NCBI RefSeq assembly: GCF_001423405.1
Contig: NZ_LMNS01000012.1
Coordinates: forward strand, 421,211-485,210
From: Methylobacterium sp. Leaf123
GTDB lineage: Bacteria; Pseudomonadota; Alphaproteobacteria; Rhizobiales; Beijerinckiaceae
Reading direction: 5' to 3'
DNA length: 64,000 nt
In this document: piece by piece, positions 27,223-36,493 of the stretch
How positions within the stretch are numbered: position 1 is the stretch's first letter
Layout of the letters: each line of letters opens with the position of its first letter
Notes under the pieces: generated by a model
What the model saw: the letters and a program-made list of their open reading frames with translations, nothing else
Database searches by the model: none
What the model was told of the DNA's origin: nothing
Program-made: the position numbers and the translations under genes

Positions 27223-29157
27223 TCAGGCGACCGGCTCGGAGCGCCGCGCCTCTTCCAGCAGGAGGCGTTCGTCCTCGGCCCGTTTGAGCGCCTCGCGGGC
27301 GGCATCCGCCTCGCGCTGGCGGTTCCAGAGTGCGGCGTAGACGCCCCCGCGGGCGAGCAATTCGGCGTGATTGCCCCGCTCGACCACGCGGCCCTGGTCG
27401 AGCACGAGGATCTCGTCGGCGTTGATCACCGTCGAGAGCCGGTGCGCGATGACCAGCGTGGTGCGGCCCTGGCTGACCCGGTCGAGGGCGGTCTGGATCT
27501 CGCGCTCGGTGAACGAATCGAGCGCCGAGGTCGCCTCGTCGAGCACGAGGATCGGCGGTCCCTTCAGGATGGTGCGGGCGATCGCCACGCGCTGCTTCTC
27601 GCCGCCCGAGAGCTTGAGCCCGCGCTCGCCCACCGGCGTGTCGTAGCCCTCCGGCAGGCTTTCGATGAAGCGGTCGATCTGGGCGAGGCGGGCGGCCTCG
27701 CGCACCTCGGCCTCGGTCGCGTCCCAGCGCCCGTAGCGGATGTTGTAGCCGATCGTGTCGTTGAACAGCACCGTGTCCTGCGGGACCATGCCGATCGCCG
27801 CGCGCAAGCTGTCCTGGCGGACGGTGGTGATGTCCTGGCCGTCGATGGTGATGCGGCCGGCTCCCGGCTCGTAGAAGCGGAAGAGCAGGCGCGACAGCGT
27901 GGATTTGCCCGCCCCCGAGGGGCCGACGATGGCCACGGTCTTTCCGGCCGGCACCTCGAACGAGACGCCACGCAGGATCGGCCGCTCGGGGATGTAGGAA
28001 AAGCGCACGTCCTCGAAGTGCACCGTGCCGGCCTCGACCCTGAGCGGGGCCGCGCCCGGCCGGTCGGCGATCTCCGGGTTGCGGTGGAGGATCAGGAACA
28101 TGTCGTCGATGTCGATCAAGGCCTGTTTGATCTCCCGGTAGATCATGCCCATGAAGTTCAGGGGCATCGAGAGCTGCACCAGCATCGTGTTGACGAGCAC
28201 GAAACCGCCGATGGTGGTGTTGCCCGCCATGATGTCGCGGGCGGCCAGAAACATCACCGCCGTCATGCCGAGGGTGAAGATCACCGCCTGGCCGGCATTG
28301 AGCACGGCGAGCGAGACGTATGTCTGGGTCGATGCCTTCTCGTAGCGCTCCATCGACGCGTCGTAGCGCTCAGTCTCGCGCCGCTCGGCGCCGAAATACT
28401 TCACCGTCTCGAAGTTCAGCAGCGAATCGACCGCCTTGGTGTTGGCTTCGGTGTCCGAGTTGTTCATCCGGCGGCGGATGCCGATGCGCCACTCGGTCGC
28501 CTTCCAGGTGAAGCCGAGATAGCTGGCGATCATCGCCGCCACGACCGCCGAGTAGAGCCAGTCGAACTCGTAGGCGAGGATGCCGAGCACGAGGACCAGT
28601 TCGACGATGGTCGGCACCAGCGTCAGCACCATCAGCCGCGACAATTCCTCGATGCCGGAGCGGCCGCGCTCCAGCACGCGGGTGAGGCCGCCGGTCTTGC
28701 GTTCGAGATGGAAACGCAGGGACAGGCGGTGCATGTGCTCGAAGGTCTGGAGCGCGAGCTTGCGCACGGCATGCATCGCGACCTTGGCGAACAGCCCGTC
28801 GCGCACCTGCGTCAGCCCGGCCATGGCGATCCGCGACAGACCGTAGAGGGCGATCAGCAGGAAGGGCGCCGACAGAAGCCCCGCCGGCACCGCAGCGGCG
28901 GCCGCCTCCCCGGCGCCGTCCTTCGAGCCGATGGCCGCGACCAGCGCGTCGGTGGCCCATTTGAAGGTGAAGGGCATCACCATTGTCGCGGCCTTGGCGA
29001 CGAACAGAAGGCCGAAGGCGAGGAAGACCCGGCGCTGAAGATCGACGCGGCCATGGGGCCAGAGATAGGGCCAGAGCCGGCGATAGGTCGTCAGAAGGCC
29101 AGGGCGTTCGAGGGGCGCGGACGCGCCCTCCCCCGCCGGCACGGGTGCATTTGCCAT
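27223..29157 (-). CDS. Atm1-type ABC exporter (fused membrane and ATPase domains)
   Basis: 644-residue half-transporter. Six hydrophobic helices cover about 45-340; the ATPase covers about 380-610 with Walker A VGPSGAGKST, signature LSGGEKQR, Walker B ILVLDEATS and H-loop IAHRLST. The membrane part has the heavy-metal/iron-sulfur Atm1 hallmarks FHLERKTGGLTRVLERG, NSDTEANTKAVDSLLNFETVKYF and VNTMLVQLSMPLNFMGMIYREI. Family members export glutathione polysulfide or glutathione-metal conjugates. The ATG at 29157 was chosen over an upstream start at 29232. It is monocistronic by spacing. Confidence 0.93.
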   Translation of the reverse strand: MANAPVPAGEGASAPLERPGLLTTYRRLWPYLWPHGRVDLQRRVFLAFGLLFVAKAATMVMPFTFKWATDALVAAIGSKDGAGEAAAAAVPAGLLSAPFLLIALYGLSRIAMAGLTQVRDGLFAKVAMHAVRKLALQTFEHMHRLSLRFHLERKTGGLTRVLERGRSGIEELSRLMVLTLVPTIVELVLVLGILAYEFDWLYSAVVAAMIASYLGFTWKATEWRIGIRRRMNNSDTEANTKAVDSLLNFETVKYFGAERRETERYDASMERYEKASTQTYVSLAVLNAGQAVIFTLGMTAVMFLAARDIMAGNTTIGGFVLVNTMLVQLSMPLNFMGMIYREIKQALIDIDDMFLILHRNPEIADRPGAAPLRVEAGTVHFEDVRFSYIPERPILRGVSFEVPAGKTVAIVGPSGAGKSTLSRLLFRFYEPGAGRITIDGQDITTVRQDSLRAAIGMVPQDTVLFNDTIGYNIRYGRWDATEAEVREAARLAQIDRFIESLPEGYDTPVGERGLKLSGGEKQRVAIARTILKGPPILVLDEATSALDSFTEREIQTALDRVSQGRTTLVIAHRLSTVINADEILVLDQGRVVERGNHAELLARGGVYAALWNRQREADAAREALKRAEDERLLLEEARRSEPVA

Positions 29158-29266
29158 GATGAGGTTCGAAGAGATCTTTCGGCGCCAGGCGGCCGTCGCG
29201 AGGCGCATATAGGCGCTCTCACGGGATCGCACATCCTGCCCGTGCCTCGGGCCTCCGCCCGTTGCG

Positions 29267-30847
29267 TCAGGTCCGGCGGTCCGAGCCGCTTCGGGCGGAC
29301 GGCGCGCCGGGCTTCGCCTCGTTCTTCGGCAGCACGAACATCTGGCCCGGATAGATCCGATTCGGGTCGCGGATCTGGTCCTGGTTGGCGTCGTAGATCA
29401 CGGTGTAGCGGTTGCCGCGGCCATAGGTGCGCCGGCTGATTTGCCACAGGCTGTCGCCGCGGGTGATCCGGGCGGTGGCGATCTCCGGCACGAACACGGC
29501 GCCCGCCTCGGCGCCGTCCGGACGGCGCGGTGTGAGCGCGGCGGCTCTGCCATCCGGGCCCGGCGTCGGCGCCGACGCGGCCAGCGATGCGGTACCGGAC
29601 GCAGCCGGACGCTCCGGCTCGGTTCCCGCCGCGGCGCCCACCTCCCCGGATTTGAGCTTCGCCGCAGGCTGCGCCGGACTGCCCGCCATGGGCTGATCCG
29701 CCGCGGCGGCGGGCGTCTCGGAAGCCGCTCGCGCTAGGCCGGGCGCCGTTTGGGTGTTCGGTGCAGCCGGCTTGCCCGCCGCGCCGGACGCGCCTTTCTC
29801 GGCCGGACTGTTGTCGGCGACGCGCGTCGGCGGCACGCTGTCGGGATAGGCGAAGGCGACCTCGGCGCGGGCCTTGACCTTGCTGCCCCCCGAGTCGACG
29901 GAATCGACGCGGATGCGGTAGGCGCCCGGCTTCACCCCGCGCCCGATCGTGAAGGCCACCCGCCCGTCGGCTCCGGATTGTCCCGAGGCGACCATGGTGT
30001 CGTTGAGGTAGAGGCGCAGGCTGCTCCACGCCGTCGTCTGCCCGGTGACGTGCAGGCGCCCGCCCTCCTGGGCGTCCACGCTGACGATGCGAAGGGCGCC
30101 CGCTTCCGATCCCGTCTTGCCGGCGCCCCGCGAGCCCGCCGGCCCTCGGGTCTCGGGCGCGGCCCGGCCGGGCGTTTCGGCGGCCATTGCGGCGGGCGGC
30201 TTGCCGGAGGCGTCCGGCGCGTCGGGCTGGGACAGAACCCGCGTCGGCGCGTCCGGGGTCGTCAGGGCGATCAGCGGCTTGGTGTTGCGCTTCTCGGACA
30301 CCACGACGGTCACGCTCTCACGCCCCGGCAGCGGCTTTCCGTCGGGACCGGTGGCGCGCAGGGCGATTTCGCTCGAGCCCGGCGGCAGGTCGGGCGGCGT
30401 CAGGGCGAACTGCCCGGCGGCGTCGGCCTGGGCGCTGGCGAAGGGTTTTCCGTCACGCAGCAATTCGATGCGACTGTTCGGCGCCGCGCGCCCGGCGATC
30501 ACGCTCGCTCCGTCGGGCTCGACGCGCACGATGTCGAAGGTCGGCGTGCCGTCCTCCGCACGCGGCTTCGCATCGGCCGCGCTCGGTTCGCCCGGCCCGA
30601 TCCCCTCTTGCGAGAGGGCGCCGAGGGCGGCATGAGGGGAGTCCGTCGAGGGCGCGTTGCCTGCGCGGTCGCCGGTCTGTGTCCCGGCCGAAGGCTTGTC
30701 CGGCGTGGCCGGTGTTTCGGCAGAAGGATTGACCGCCGCGTTGCGCTTGAGAAGCTCTCCGGTCCCGAACAACGCGACCACCATGGCGAAGCCGCCGAGC
30801 AGGCCCGCAGTCGCGAGGACGAGGCTTCGCCGTACCTCAGCCGTCAT
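29267..30847 (-). CDS. LysM-domain envelope protein with low-complexity linkers
   Basis: 526-residue protein. One N-terminal hydrophobic helix (about 9-29, LVLATAGLLGGFAMVVALFG) anchors it or serves as a signal. Two Ig/BON-like modules follow: about 100-185 (FDIVRVEPDGASVIAGRAAP) and about 250-330 (LRIVSVDAQEGGRLHVTG), joined by Ala/Pro/Gly-rich linkers. The C-terminal LysM (about 458-508, RGDSLWQISRRTYGRGNRY, QMFVLPK) should bind peptidoglycan. This architecture is common in Hyphomicrobiales; the role is unknown. A nested palindromic segment at 30601-30640 lies within the coding region. Confidence 0.85.
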   Translation of the reverse strand: MTAEVRRSLVLATAGLLGGFAMVVALFGTGELLKRNAAVNPSAETPATPDKPSAGTQTGDRAGNAPSTDSPHAALGALSQEGIGPGEPSAADAKPRAEDGTPTFDIVRVEPDGASVIAGRAAPNSRIELLRDGKPFASAQADAAGQFALTPPDLPPGSSEIALRATGPDGKPLPGRESVTVVVSEKRNTKPLIALTTPDAPTRVLSQPDAPDASGKPPAAMAAETPGRAAPETRGPAGSRGAGKTGSEAGALRIVSVDAQEGGRLHVTGQTTAWSSLRLYLNDTMVASGQSGADGRVAFTIGRGVKPGAYRIRVDSVDSGGSKVKARAEVAFAYPDSVPPTRVADNSPAEKGASGAAGKPAAPNTQTAPGLARAASETPAAAADQPMAGSPAQPAAKLKSGEVGAAAGTEPERPAASGTASLAASAPTPGPDGRAAALTPRRPDGAEAGAVFVPEIATARITRGDSLWQISRRTYGRGNRYTVIYDANQDQIRDPNRIYPGQMFVLPKNEAKPGAPSARSGSDRRT

Positions 30848-31063
30848 GGCCGCCTACTCCCGCACGCGACGGGCCGCCGCGGGCGCGCACAATGTGCCGC
30901 CGAGTGTCGACAACCCGTCTAAATCCGGTGACATATTAACGAACATGAGAAGAACACCAAAGCTCGAACACGCCCGCGCCGTCGTTTCCTCGGCAAACTC
31001 AGCATTCTGTCGCTTGGACACAGGCCCAGCCCTGTCCCGCCGTCGCGGCCGGGGAGACGCGTA

Positions 31064-31666
31064 ATGGCGCAACTCACCTCCGTCTGCGTCTATTGCGGAT
31101 CCGGCTTCGGCGGCGATCCGGCCTTCGCCGACGCCGCCCGGCGGCTCGGCACCGCCCTGGCCCATGAGGGGATCAAGCTCGTCTATGGCGGCGGCAATGT
31201 CGGCCTGATGGGCACCGTCGCGAGTGCGACGCTCGACGCGGGCGGCTACGTCACCGGCATCATCCCGGACTTCCTGAAGTCACGCGAGCGCATGCTCGAT
31301 GCGGTGCAGGAGACGATCGTCGTCTCCGACATGCACACCCGCAAACAGCTGATGTTCGACCGTGCCGACGCCTTCGTCGCCCTGCCCGGCGGCATCGGCA
31401 CGCTGGAGGAGCTGGTCGAACAGCTGACCTGGGCGCAACTCGGCCAGCACCGCAAGCCGATCCTGCTGCTCTCGGTGAACGGCTTCTGGGATCCGCTGAT
31501 CACCCTGATCGACCACATGCGCGCCCACGGCTTCATCCGCGAGGGGCTCGACCTTAACTACCTCGTCGGCGAGGATCCCGACCTCGTCGTGGAGACGCTG
31601 CGCGAGGTTCTGGCCCGGGTCGAACCGGCACCGCTGGCGGATGAACTGATCGAGAAGCGCTTCTGA
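31064..31666 (+). CDS. LOG family protein, cytokinin riboside 5'-monophosphate phosphoribohydrolase-like
   Basis: 200-residue Rossmann-fold hydrolase. The LOG signature PGGIGTLEE is at 108-116, with the substrate stretch MHTRKQLM at 90-97 and an early VYCGSGFGG. LOG enzymes release the free base from nucleoside monophosphates; in plant-associated bacteria they can produce active cytokinins, while others act on AMP-like nucleotides (TIGR00730). The TGA overlaps the ATG of the next gene by one base (TGATG), so the two are translationally coupled. Substrate cannot be told from sequence. Confidence 0.88.
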   Translation: MAQLTSVCVYCGSGFGGDPAFADAARRLGTALAHEGIKLVYGGGNVGLMGTVASATLDAGGYVTGIIPDFLKSRERMLDAVQETIVVSDMHTRKQLMFDRADAFVALPGGIGTLEELVEQLTWAQLGQHRKPILLLSVNGFWDPLITLIDHMRAHGFIREGLDLNYLVGEDPDLVVETLREVLARVEPAPLADELIEKRF

Positions 31667-32457
31667 TGTCAGCCCCGATCGAGCCCGGCCAGACCATCGC
31701 CGGCGAGCACCAGGGCGAGTTCTACGGGACGGTGCTGGCCCGCCTCTCGCGCAATGCCGCTGTCCAGCGCTACCTCGAAATCGGCGTTGCCTTCGGCGAC
31801 ATCTTCTCGGGCATCGCCTGCCGCCACGGCGTCGCCGTCGATCCCGAGTTCCGGCTCAAGACCAACGTCGCGGCCAACAAGGTCAGGGTGTCGCTGTTTC
31901 AGGTGATGAGCGATGTGTTCTTCGCGAACCTGAACCTGCGCCGCCATGTCGGCGGCCGGATCGATCTCGCCTTCCTCGACGGCATGCACCTGTTCGAGTT
32001 CCTGCTGCGAGATTTCTTCAACACGGAAGCAATCTGCCGGCGAGATTCGATCATCGTCATGCACGACTGCCTGCCGGTGGCCGAGCCGATGGCCGACCGC
32101 GACCCGATGCAGGCCGGCATCCGCGGGCGCGGCACCCCGTTCGAGAACTGGTGGACCGGCGACGTCTGGAAGATCGTGCCGATCCTGGCGCGCTACCGGC
32201 CGGATCTCGACGTGATGCTCGTGGACGCCGCGCCCACCGGCCTCGTCATCGTCACCGGCCTCGATCCATCCTCGCGCACGCTCAAGACGAACTATGACGC
32301 GATCGTCGAGGAATTCACGCGGCTGCCCAACACCGCCGCCGAGATCGCGCAGGTCTATGCCGAGCACCCGATCGTGCCGACGACCGAGGCTTTGCGCCGC
32401 CTGAGTGGGCGTTCTTACGCCCACCGTGCGGGTTGGTTGCAGCGGCTGAAAGGCTGA
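31666..32457 (+). CDS. Class I SAM-dependent methyltransferase-like protein
   Basis: 263 residues resembling Methyltransf_24. The motif I position reads YLEIGVAFGDIFSG, followed by GVAVDPEF at the motif II acid, FLDGMHLFEFLLRDF at motif IV/V and DSIIVMHDCLP. The glycine pattern is degenerate (EIGVAFG rather than GxGxG), so activity is uncertain; similar proteins occur in glycan or capsule gene sets. No signal peptide or membrane helix is visible. It overlaps the LOG gene by one base, suggesting a two-gene operon of unknown purpose. Confidence 0.72.
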   Translation: MSAPIEPGQTIAGEHQGEFYGTVLARLSRNAAVQRYLEIGVAFGDIFSGIACRHGVAVDPEFRLKTNVAANKVRVSLFQVMSDVFFANLNLRRHVGGRIDLAFLDGMHLFEFLLRDFFNTEAICRRDSIIVMHDCLPVAEPMADRDPMQAGIRGRGTPFENWWTGDVWKIVPILARYRPDLDVMLVDAAPTGLVIVTGLDPSSRTLKTNYDAIVEEFTRLPNTAAEIAQVYAEHPIVPTTEALRRLSGRSYAHRAGWLQRLKG

Positions 32458-32505
32458 TCCGCGTCCGCGCTGCGCGAGGCCATCACCCGAGGGTCGGGCA
32501 GCCGT

Positions 32506-33945
32506 TCAGCCCGTCACCGTCCAACTGGTGGTGCCGTCCTTGTTGTCCTTCACGCTCACGCCCATGGCGGTGAGCGCATCGCGCACCCGGTCGGAGGCGG
32601 CCCAGTCTTTCGCCGCGCGGGCCGCCTTGCGCTCGGCGATCAGCGCCTCGACCCGCGCCACGTCGATGCCGGCCTTCGCTACCTCCGCATTCGCTCGCGC
32701 GCTCGCCGTCTGCCGCAAGAATCCCATTAGGTTGGCGCTAGCCTTTAATGCCGCCGGTTGAGTGGCCTGCCCCGGCACGTCTCGGCTTAGGACCATTTCG
32801 TCGAGGCGTCCCGCCGTCGCGAGACGGTGCAGTTCGCTTATCGCAGCAGGCGTATTGAGGTCGTCGCAGAGCGCCTCGACAAAGCGGTCCGATGGCACTG
32901 ACGCCGCGTCCGTTTCGCCAACGACGGAATACCAGCGGTCCAGCATCCGGCTCGATTCCTCCAGGCCGCGCAGGGTCCAGTCGATCGGCTGGCGGTAGTG
33001 GGTCTTGAGCATGTTGAGGCGCACGACCTCGCCCGGCCAGTCGTTCAGCACCTGGCGGATGGTGATGAAGTTGCCGAGCGACTTCGACATCTTCTCCCCC
33101 TCGACCTGCAGGAAGCCGTTGTGGAGCCAGACATTGGCCATCACGTCGGTGCCGAAGCAGCAGCGCGATTGGGCCACCTCGTTCTCGTGGTGGGGGAAGA
33201 TCAGGTCGAGGCCGCCGGCATGGATGTCGAAGGTTTCGCCCAGATGCTTCCACGACATGGCCGAGCACTCGATGTGCCAGCCGGGCCGGCCGGCCGCGTC
33301 GATCCCGCAGGGTGAGGGCCAGGACGGTTCGCCCGCTTTCGAGGGCTTCCACAGCACGAAGTCGAGCGGAGAGCGCTTGTAGGGCGCGACCTCGACCCGG
33401 GCGCCGGATTCCATCTCGTCGAGCGGGCGCTTCGAGAGCGCGCCGTAATCGGGCATGGAGGGGACGTCGAACAGGACGTGGCCTTCCGCCACGTAGGCGT
33501 GGCCGGCGACGACCAGCCCCTCGATCAGCCGGTGCATTTCGGCGATGTGGTCGGTCGCCCGCGGCTCGATGAACCGCGCCGGCTCGCCCGCGCGGTTCAC
33601 GTCGTCGGCCATGAGCACGCCCAGCTCGCGGATATCGCGGTGGAACTGCGCCAGCGTCCCGTCGGTCAGTTCGCGGATGGTGATGCCGCGTTCGAGCGCG
33701 CGGACGTTGATCTTGTCGTCCACGTCCGTGACGTTGCGGGCATAGGTGACGTGCGCCGGCCCGTAGCGGTGGCGCAGCAGCCGGAAGAGCAGGTCGAAGA
33801 CGATGATCGGCCGCGCATTGCCGATATGCGCCGCGTCGTAGACCGTCGGCCCGCAGGCATACATCCGCACATTCGTCGGATCGATCGGAACGAAGGCCGC
33901 CTTCTCGCGGGTCAGCGTGTTGTAGAGGCGCAACATCGGCGTCAT
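32506..33945 (-). CDS. cysS: Cysteinyl-tRNA synthetase
   Basis: 479-residue class I synthetase. HIGN is at 40-43 and KMSKS in [13 protein letters not shown]. Zinc ligands are C31 (YACGPTVYD), Cys in WHIECSAMS and His/Glu in [11 protein letters not shown]. The anticodon-binding DALR-like domain forms the C-terminus. The segment coding for about residues 345-420 (about 32690-32910) uses many codons that are rare elsewhere here (ATA, CTA, TTA, GTA, CAA, ACT), yet the frame is intact. ATG at 33945. Monocistronic; the next gene leftwards converges. Confidence 0.96.
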   Translation of the reverse strand: MTPMLRLYNTLTREKAAFVPIDPTNVRMYACGPTVYDAAHIGNARPIIVFDLLFRLLRHRYGPAHVTYARNVTDVDDKINVRALERGITIRELTDGTLAQFHRDIRELGVLMADDVNRAGEPARFIEPRATDHIAEMHRLIEGLVVAGHAYVAEGHVLFDVPSMPDYGALSKRPLDEMESGARVEVAPYKRSPLDFVLWKPSKAGEPSWPSPCGIDAAGRPGWHIECSAMSWKHLGETFDIHAGGLDLIFPHHENEVAQSRCCFGTDVMANVWLHNGFLQVEGEKMSKSLGNFITIRQVLNDWPGEVVRLNMLKTHYRQPIDWTLRGLEESSRMLDRWYSVVGETDAASVPSDRFVEALCDDLNTPAAISELHRLATAGRLDEMVLSRDVPGQATQPAALKASANLMGFLRQTASARANAEVAKAGIDVARVEALIAERKAARAAKDWAASDRVRDALTAMGVSVKDNKDGTTSWTVTG

Positions 33946-34273
33946 CGACTGCGTTCCTGCCGGGCTCGCCCGGCCTCCCCTGCGGCCCCTGCCGCCCTCG
34001 TCGTTTGTCGTTGCGGCCCAGCATCTTCCGCCGGCCGCCCCATGGCGCCGAACGGCACCGCTGCCACAGTCTCGCCGGAGCCGCCGGCCGCTGCTGTTGC
34101 GCTGCCGCGACGGTCGCCGCGCCAGGGTTGGGCTACCGCAAAACCGTGATGAATTCGAGCGGGGCGGCGGATCGGCCCTCCCTCAGCCGACCGACAGCGG
34201 CCCGGCAAGGAATTGTTTACCGCGCCGTCCGAACACTCCGCACTCGAACGAACCCGTTCACAAGGTTTTCACC
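33946..34273. other. Intergenic region upstream of divergent cysS and a small exported protein gene
   Basis: 328 bases that should hold both promoters. GAATTGTTTACC near 34209-34220 is AT-richer and close to the small gene. CCGGGCTCGCCCGG (33959-33972) is a small hairpin before cysS. I see no gene. Confidence 0.35.
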
Positions 34274-34597
34274 ATGCGCCGCACGGTCGCCGCCCTTCTG
34301 GTCCTCGCCACCGCCGCCCTGCCGGCCCTCGCCGGCAGTGAGCCCGCGCCTGCGCCCAAGCATGTCGAGAAGACGTTCCTGATTCCGGCCGAGGACGGCT
34401 ACGGCGTCGGCGAGTGCCTCAGCGGCGGCCCGAGCGAGTGCGGGCAGGTCGTCGCCAATGCGTGGTGCGAGTCGCAGGGCTTTGCCAGCGCCGCCAATTA
34501 CGGCATCGCCGCGCAGGACGAATATACCGGCGCCATAGGCGACGCCGCTCCCGTGAAGAGCACGCCGCGCCCGGTGCGCATCACCTGCCAGGATTGA
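34274..34597 (+). CDS. Small exported protein of unknown function (107 aa)
   Basis: A signal peptide is clear (RRTVAALLVLATAALPALAG). The mature part of about 86 residues contains ERTF-type KTFLIPAEDGYGVGECLSGG and ends ITCQD; four cysteines (in GECLSGG, SECGQV, NAWCES, ITCQD) could make two disulfides. I recall similar short periplasmic proteins in Hyphomicrobiales but no function. The ATG at 34274 was chosen because it starts the signal peptide; longer in-frame forms from 34097 have no leader logic. Convergent with creA, 13 bases between stops. Confidence 0.75.
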   Translation: MRRTVAALLVLATAALPALAGSEPAPAPKHVEKTFLIPAEDGYGVGECLSGGPSECGQVVANAWCESQGFASAANYGIAAQDEYTGAIGDAAPVKSTPRPVRITCQD

Positions 34598-34610
34598 ACG
34601 GGCGGACGCC

Positions 34611-35165
34611 CTACTTCACGAACTCCGCGCATTTCGGCGGCGGCTCGGTGCCCCAGGGCGCGAGCGGCACGGCGGAGGTGGAGTTCTTGGGCGAGCCCTG
34701 AACCACCTTGTCGGAATAGACCATGTAGATCAGCGTGTTGCGCTTGACGTCGCAGCCCCGCACGATCTGCATCGACTTGAAGATCAGCGAGCGGCGCTCG
34801 CTGAACACCACCTCGCCCTGTTTCACCTTGTCCTTGAACTGGACCGGGCCGACCTGCCGGCAGGCGAGCGAGATGTCCGAGACATCCTCCGCGAGGCCGA
34901 ACGTGCCCTTGATGCCGCCCTTCTCGGGTTGGGTGTACCAGCAGGCGATACCGGATACGGCCGGATCGTCGATGCCGTAGACCACGAGCTTGTCGTTGGG
35001 TGTCAGCGGGCGCCAGACCGTCGATTTGTCGAAGATCCGGTCGGGCTCCTGTGCCTGGGCCGGGGCGGACGCGGCGAGACAAGAAGCGACGAGGGCAGCA
35101 ACGCCCGCGACGAGGCCCGCCGCCATCGGCCGACCGCTCCCATTGGTGCCCGTGAGCCACATCAT
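34611..35165 (-). CDS. creA: CreA family periplasmic protein
   Basis: 184-residue exported protein. The family core is clear: RIFDKSTVWRPLTPNDKLVV, GIDDPAVSGIACWYTQPEKG, VSDISLACRQVGP and RGCDVKRNTLIYMVYSDKVV. CreA is conserved in Proteobacteria next to different genes and its function is unknown. The signal peptide lies about residues 14-39 (ending SAPAQAQ). In-frame starts at 35165, 35162 or 35126 are possible; the last would begin two residues before the hydrophobic stretch. Four cysteines suggest disulfides. Confidence 0.93.
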   Translation of the reverse strand: MMWLTGTNGSGRPMAAGLVAGVAALVASCLAASAPAQAQEPDRIFDKSTVWRPLTPNDKLVVYGIDDPAVSGIACWYTQPEKGGIKGTFGLAEDVSDISLACRQVGPVQFKDKVKQGEVVFSERRSLIFKSMQIVRGCDVKRNTLIYMVYSDKVVQGSPKNSTSAVPLAPWGTEPPPKCAEFVK

Positions 35166-35331
35166 CGACGCAATCCCCTCAAAGCTTAGCCGCAGAGACG
35201 TGGTGTCTCTGTCCCGAAAGGGCGAGGGGCTTTAACACATGTCGGTGATCGCTTGTGCCGCTTCGCGCGGCCCGGCATCCTCACGCGTCCTTCCCCGCGA
35301 CCTCCTGCTCGAGATCCCCAGCATCCGCACC

Positions 35332-36330
35332 ATGCCGATGATCGGACCGCAGTTTCGCCGCGCAATCGGCGCCGTGCTCACCGCGCTTGCCCTTGGGGGA
35401 GCGTCGCCGGCTGCGGCCGCGCCGGATGTCTGGGCCTGCCAGCGCTACCGAACCGAACTCGCCAACCTCAACGCCAGCGCCTCGACCGCGTCGGCGCTCC
35501 AGAGCGAGGTCGCGCGTCTCGAATCCTACTATCGCAGCCTCAACTGCGAGGGCGGCAAGTTCCTGTTCTTCGACACGCGGCCCCCGCAATGCGGTGCCGT
35601 CGAAGCGCGGATCCGTTCGCTCAACGCCACTTATGGCGGTGGGGATGGCGAGGTCGTCGCCGCACGCCGTCGGCACCTCGTTGCCGCCGTCTCGAATGCC
35701 TGCACCGGCCTGATCCCCGGTGAGGGACAGGAGAACGTGTTCGGCGCCCAGACCGCCCGGGGCGGTCCGAAGGTCATCTGCGTCAAGACCTGCGACGGCT
35801 CCTATTTCCCGATGGGCAACCTGCCGGACGGGCGTGGCGGGGCCGACGAGATGTGCCAGGCACTCTGCCCCGGCACGGAGGCGGTCGCCTACTCGATGCC
35901 GCATGGCGACGAGGCCTTGAAATACGCCGCTACGGTCAAAGGCAGCCGCGCCTACACGGCGCTGCCGACCGCCTTCAAGTTCCGCAAGAGCTTCACCGCT
36001 GACTGCTCCTGCAAGCAGGAGGGCCAGAGCTGGGCGCAGTCTCTGGTGAAGGCCGAGAGCATGCTGGTGCGGCACAAGGGCGACATCTTCGTCACCCCGA
36101 TGACGGCCGAGAAACTCTCCCGCGCGCCCAAGGTGCGCCTGACCCTGGTCGGCCGCGCCGACCGGACCGCGGCGGGCCTTGCAGCCGACGCCGCCAACCG
36201 CGAGGGCATCGCGGCGCCGGCCGTCAAGGACGAGGCCGAACAGACCGGCTCGACCGGCGAGAGCCGCAGCGCCATTCGCGTGATCGTGCCGAGCCTCCTT
36301 CCGCCCCCGGCCCTGACACCCATCCCCTGA
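35332..36330 (+). CDS. DUF2865 domain exported protein
   Basis: 332-residue secreted protein. A signal peptide ends PAAAAP at about residue 30. A helical segment with YRTELANLNASASTASALQSE follows. The DUF2865 signature is VICVKTCDGSYFPMG, then EMCQALCPGTEAVAYSMP and CSCKQEG, with many paired cysteines. The family is common in Hyphomicrobiales and unassigned. The ATG at 35332 begins the signal; an in-frame start at 35239 would add 31 residues. A hairpin GCTTCGTC (36358-36365) / GACGAAGC (36381-36388) lies after the stop. Confidence 0.86.
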   Translation: MPMIGPQFRRAIGAVLTALALGGASPAAAAPDVWACQRYRTELANLNASASTASALQSEVARLESYYRSLNCEGGKFLFFDTRPPQCGAVEARIRSLNATYGGGDGEVVAARRRHLVAAVSNACTGLIPGEGQENVFGAQTARGGPKVICVKTCDGSYFPMGNLPDGRGGADEMCQALCPGTEAVAYSMPHGDEALKYAATVKGSRAYTALPTAFKFRKSFTADCSCKQEGQSWAQSLVKAESMLVRHKGDIFVTPMTAEKLSRAPKVRLTLVGRADRTAAGLAADAANREGIAAPAVKDEAEQTGSTGESRSAIRVIVPSLLPPPALTPIP

Positions 36331-36433
36331 CACCCACGCCGCAGGGCGCAAAGCCCGGCTTCGTCGCTCGAAAAGCCGAAGACGAAGCGCTTGCCTCGAC
36401 TGGTCGCCGTCGGATGTCGGCGCGGAGCGATCG

Positions 36434-36458
36434 GGAACCAATCCGGTCCGCCCGTGTT
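36434..36458 (+). promoter_or_regulatory. EcfG-like promoter before the OmpA-family gene
   Basis: GGAAC (36434-36438), 16 bases, TGTT (36455-36458). The -35 is a perfect match to the EcfG consensus; the -10 keeps GTT. It ends 35 bases before the ATG. Chance matches are possible in this GC-rich DNA. Confidence 0.4.
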
Positions 36459-36493
36459 CGGAACCGCCGATTGTGTTTTACGAGGCCGACTTC

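Noticed and set aside
26230..29439. A 1069-codon open frame on the plus strand
   Set aside because: It lies opposite the GGDEF and ABC exporter genes, which have complete family motifs; the frame is a by-product of GC3-rich coding on the other strand.
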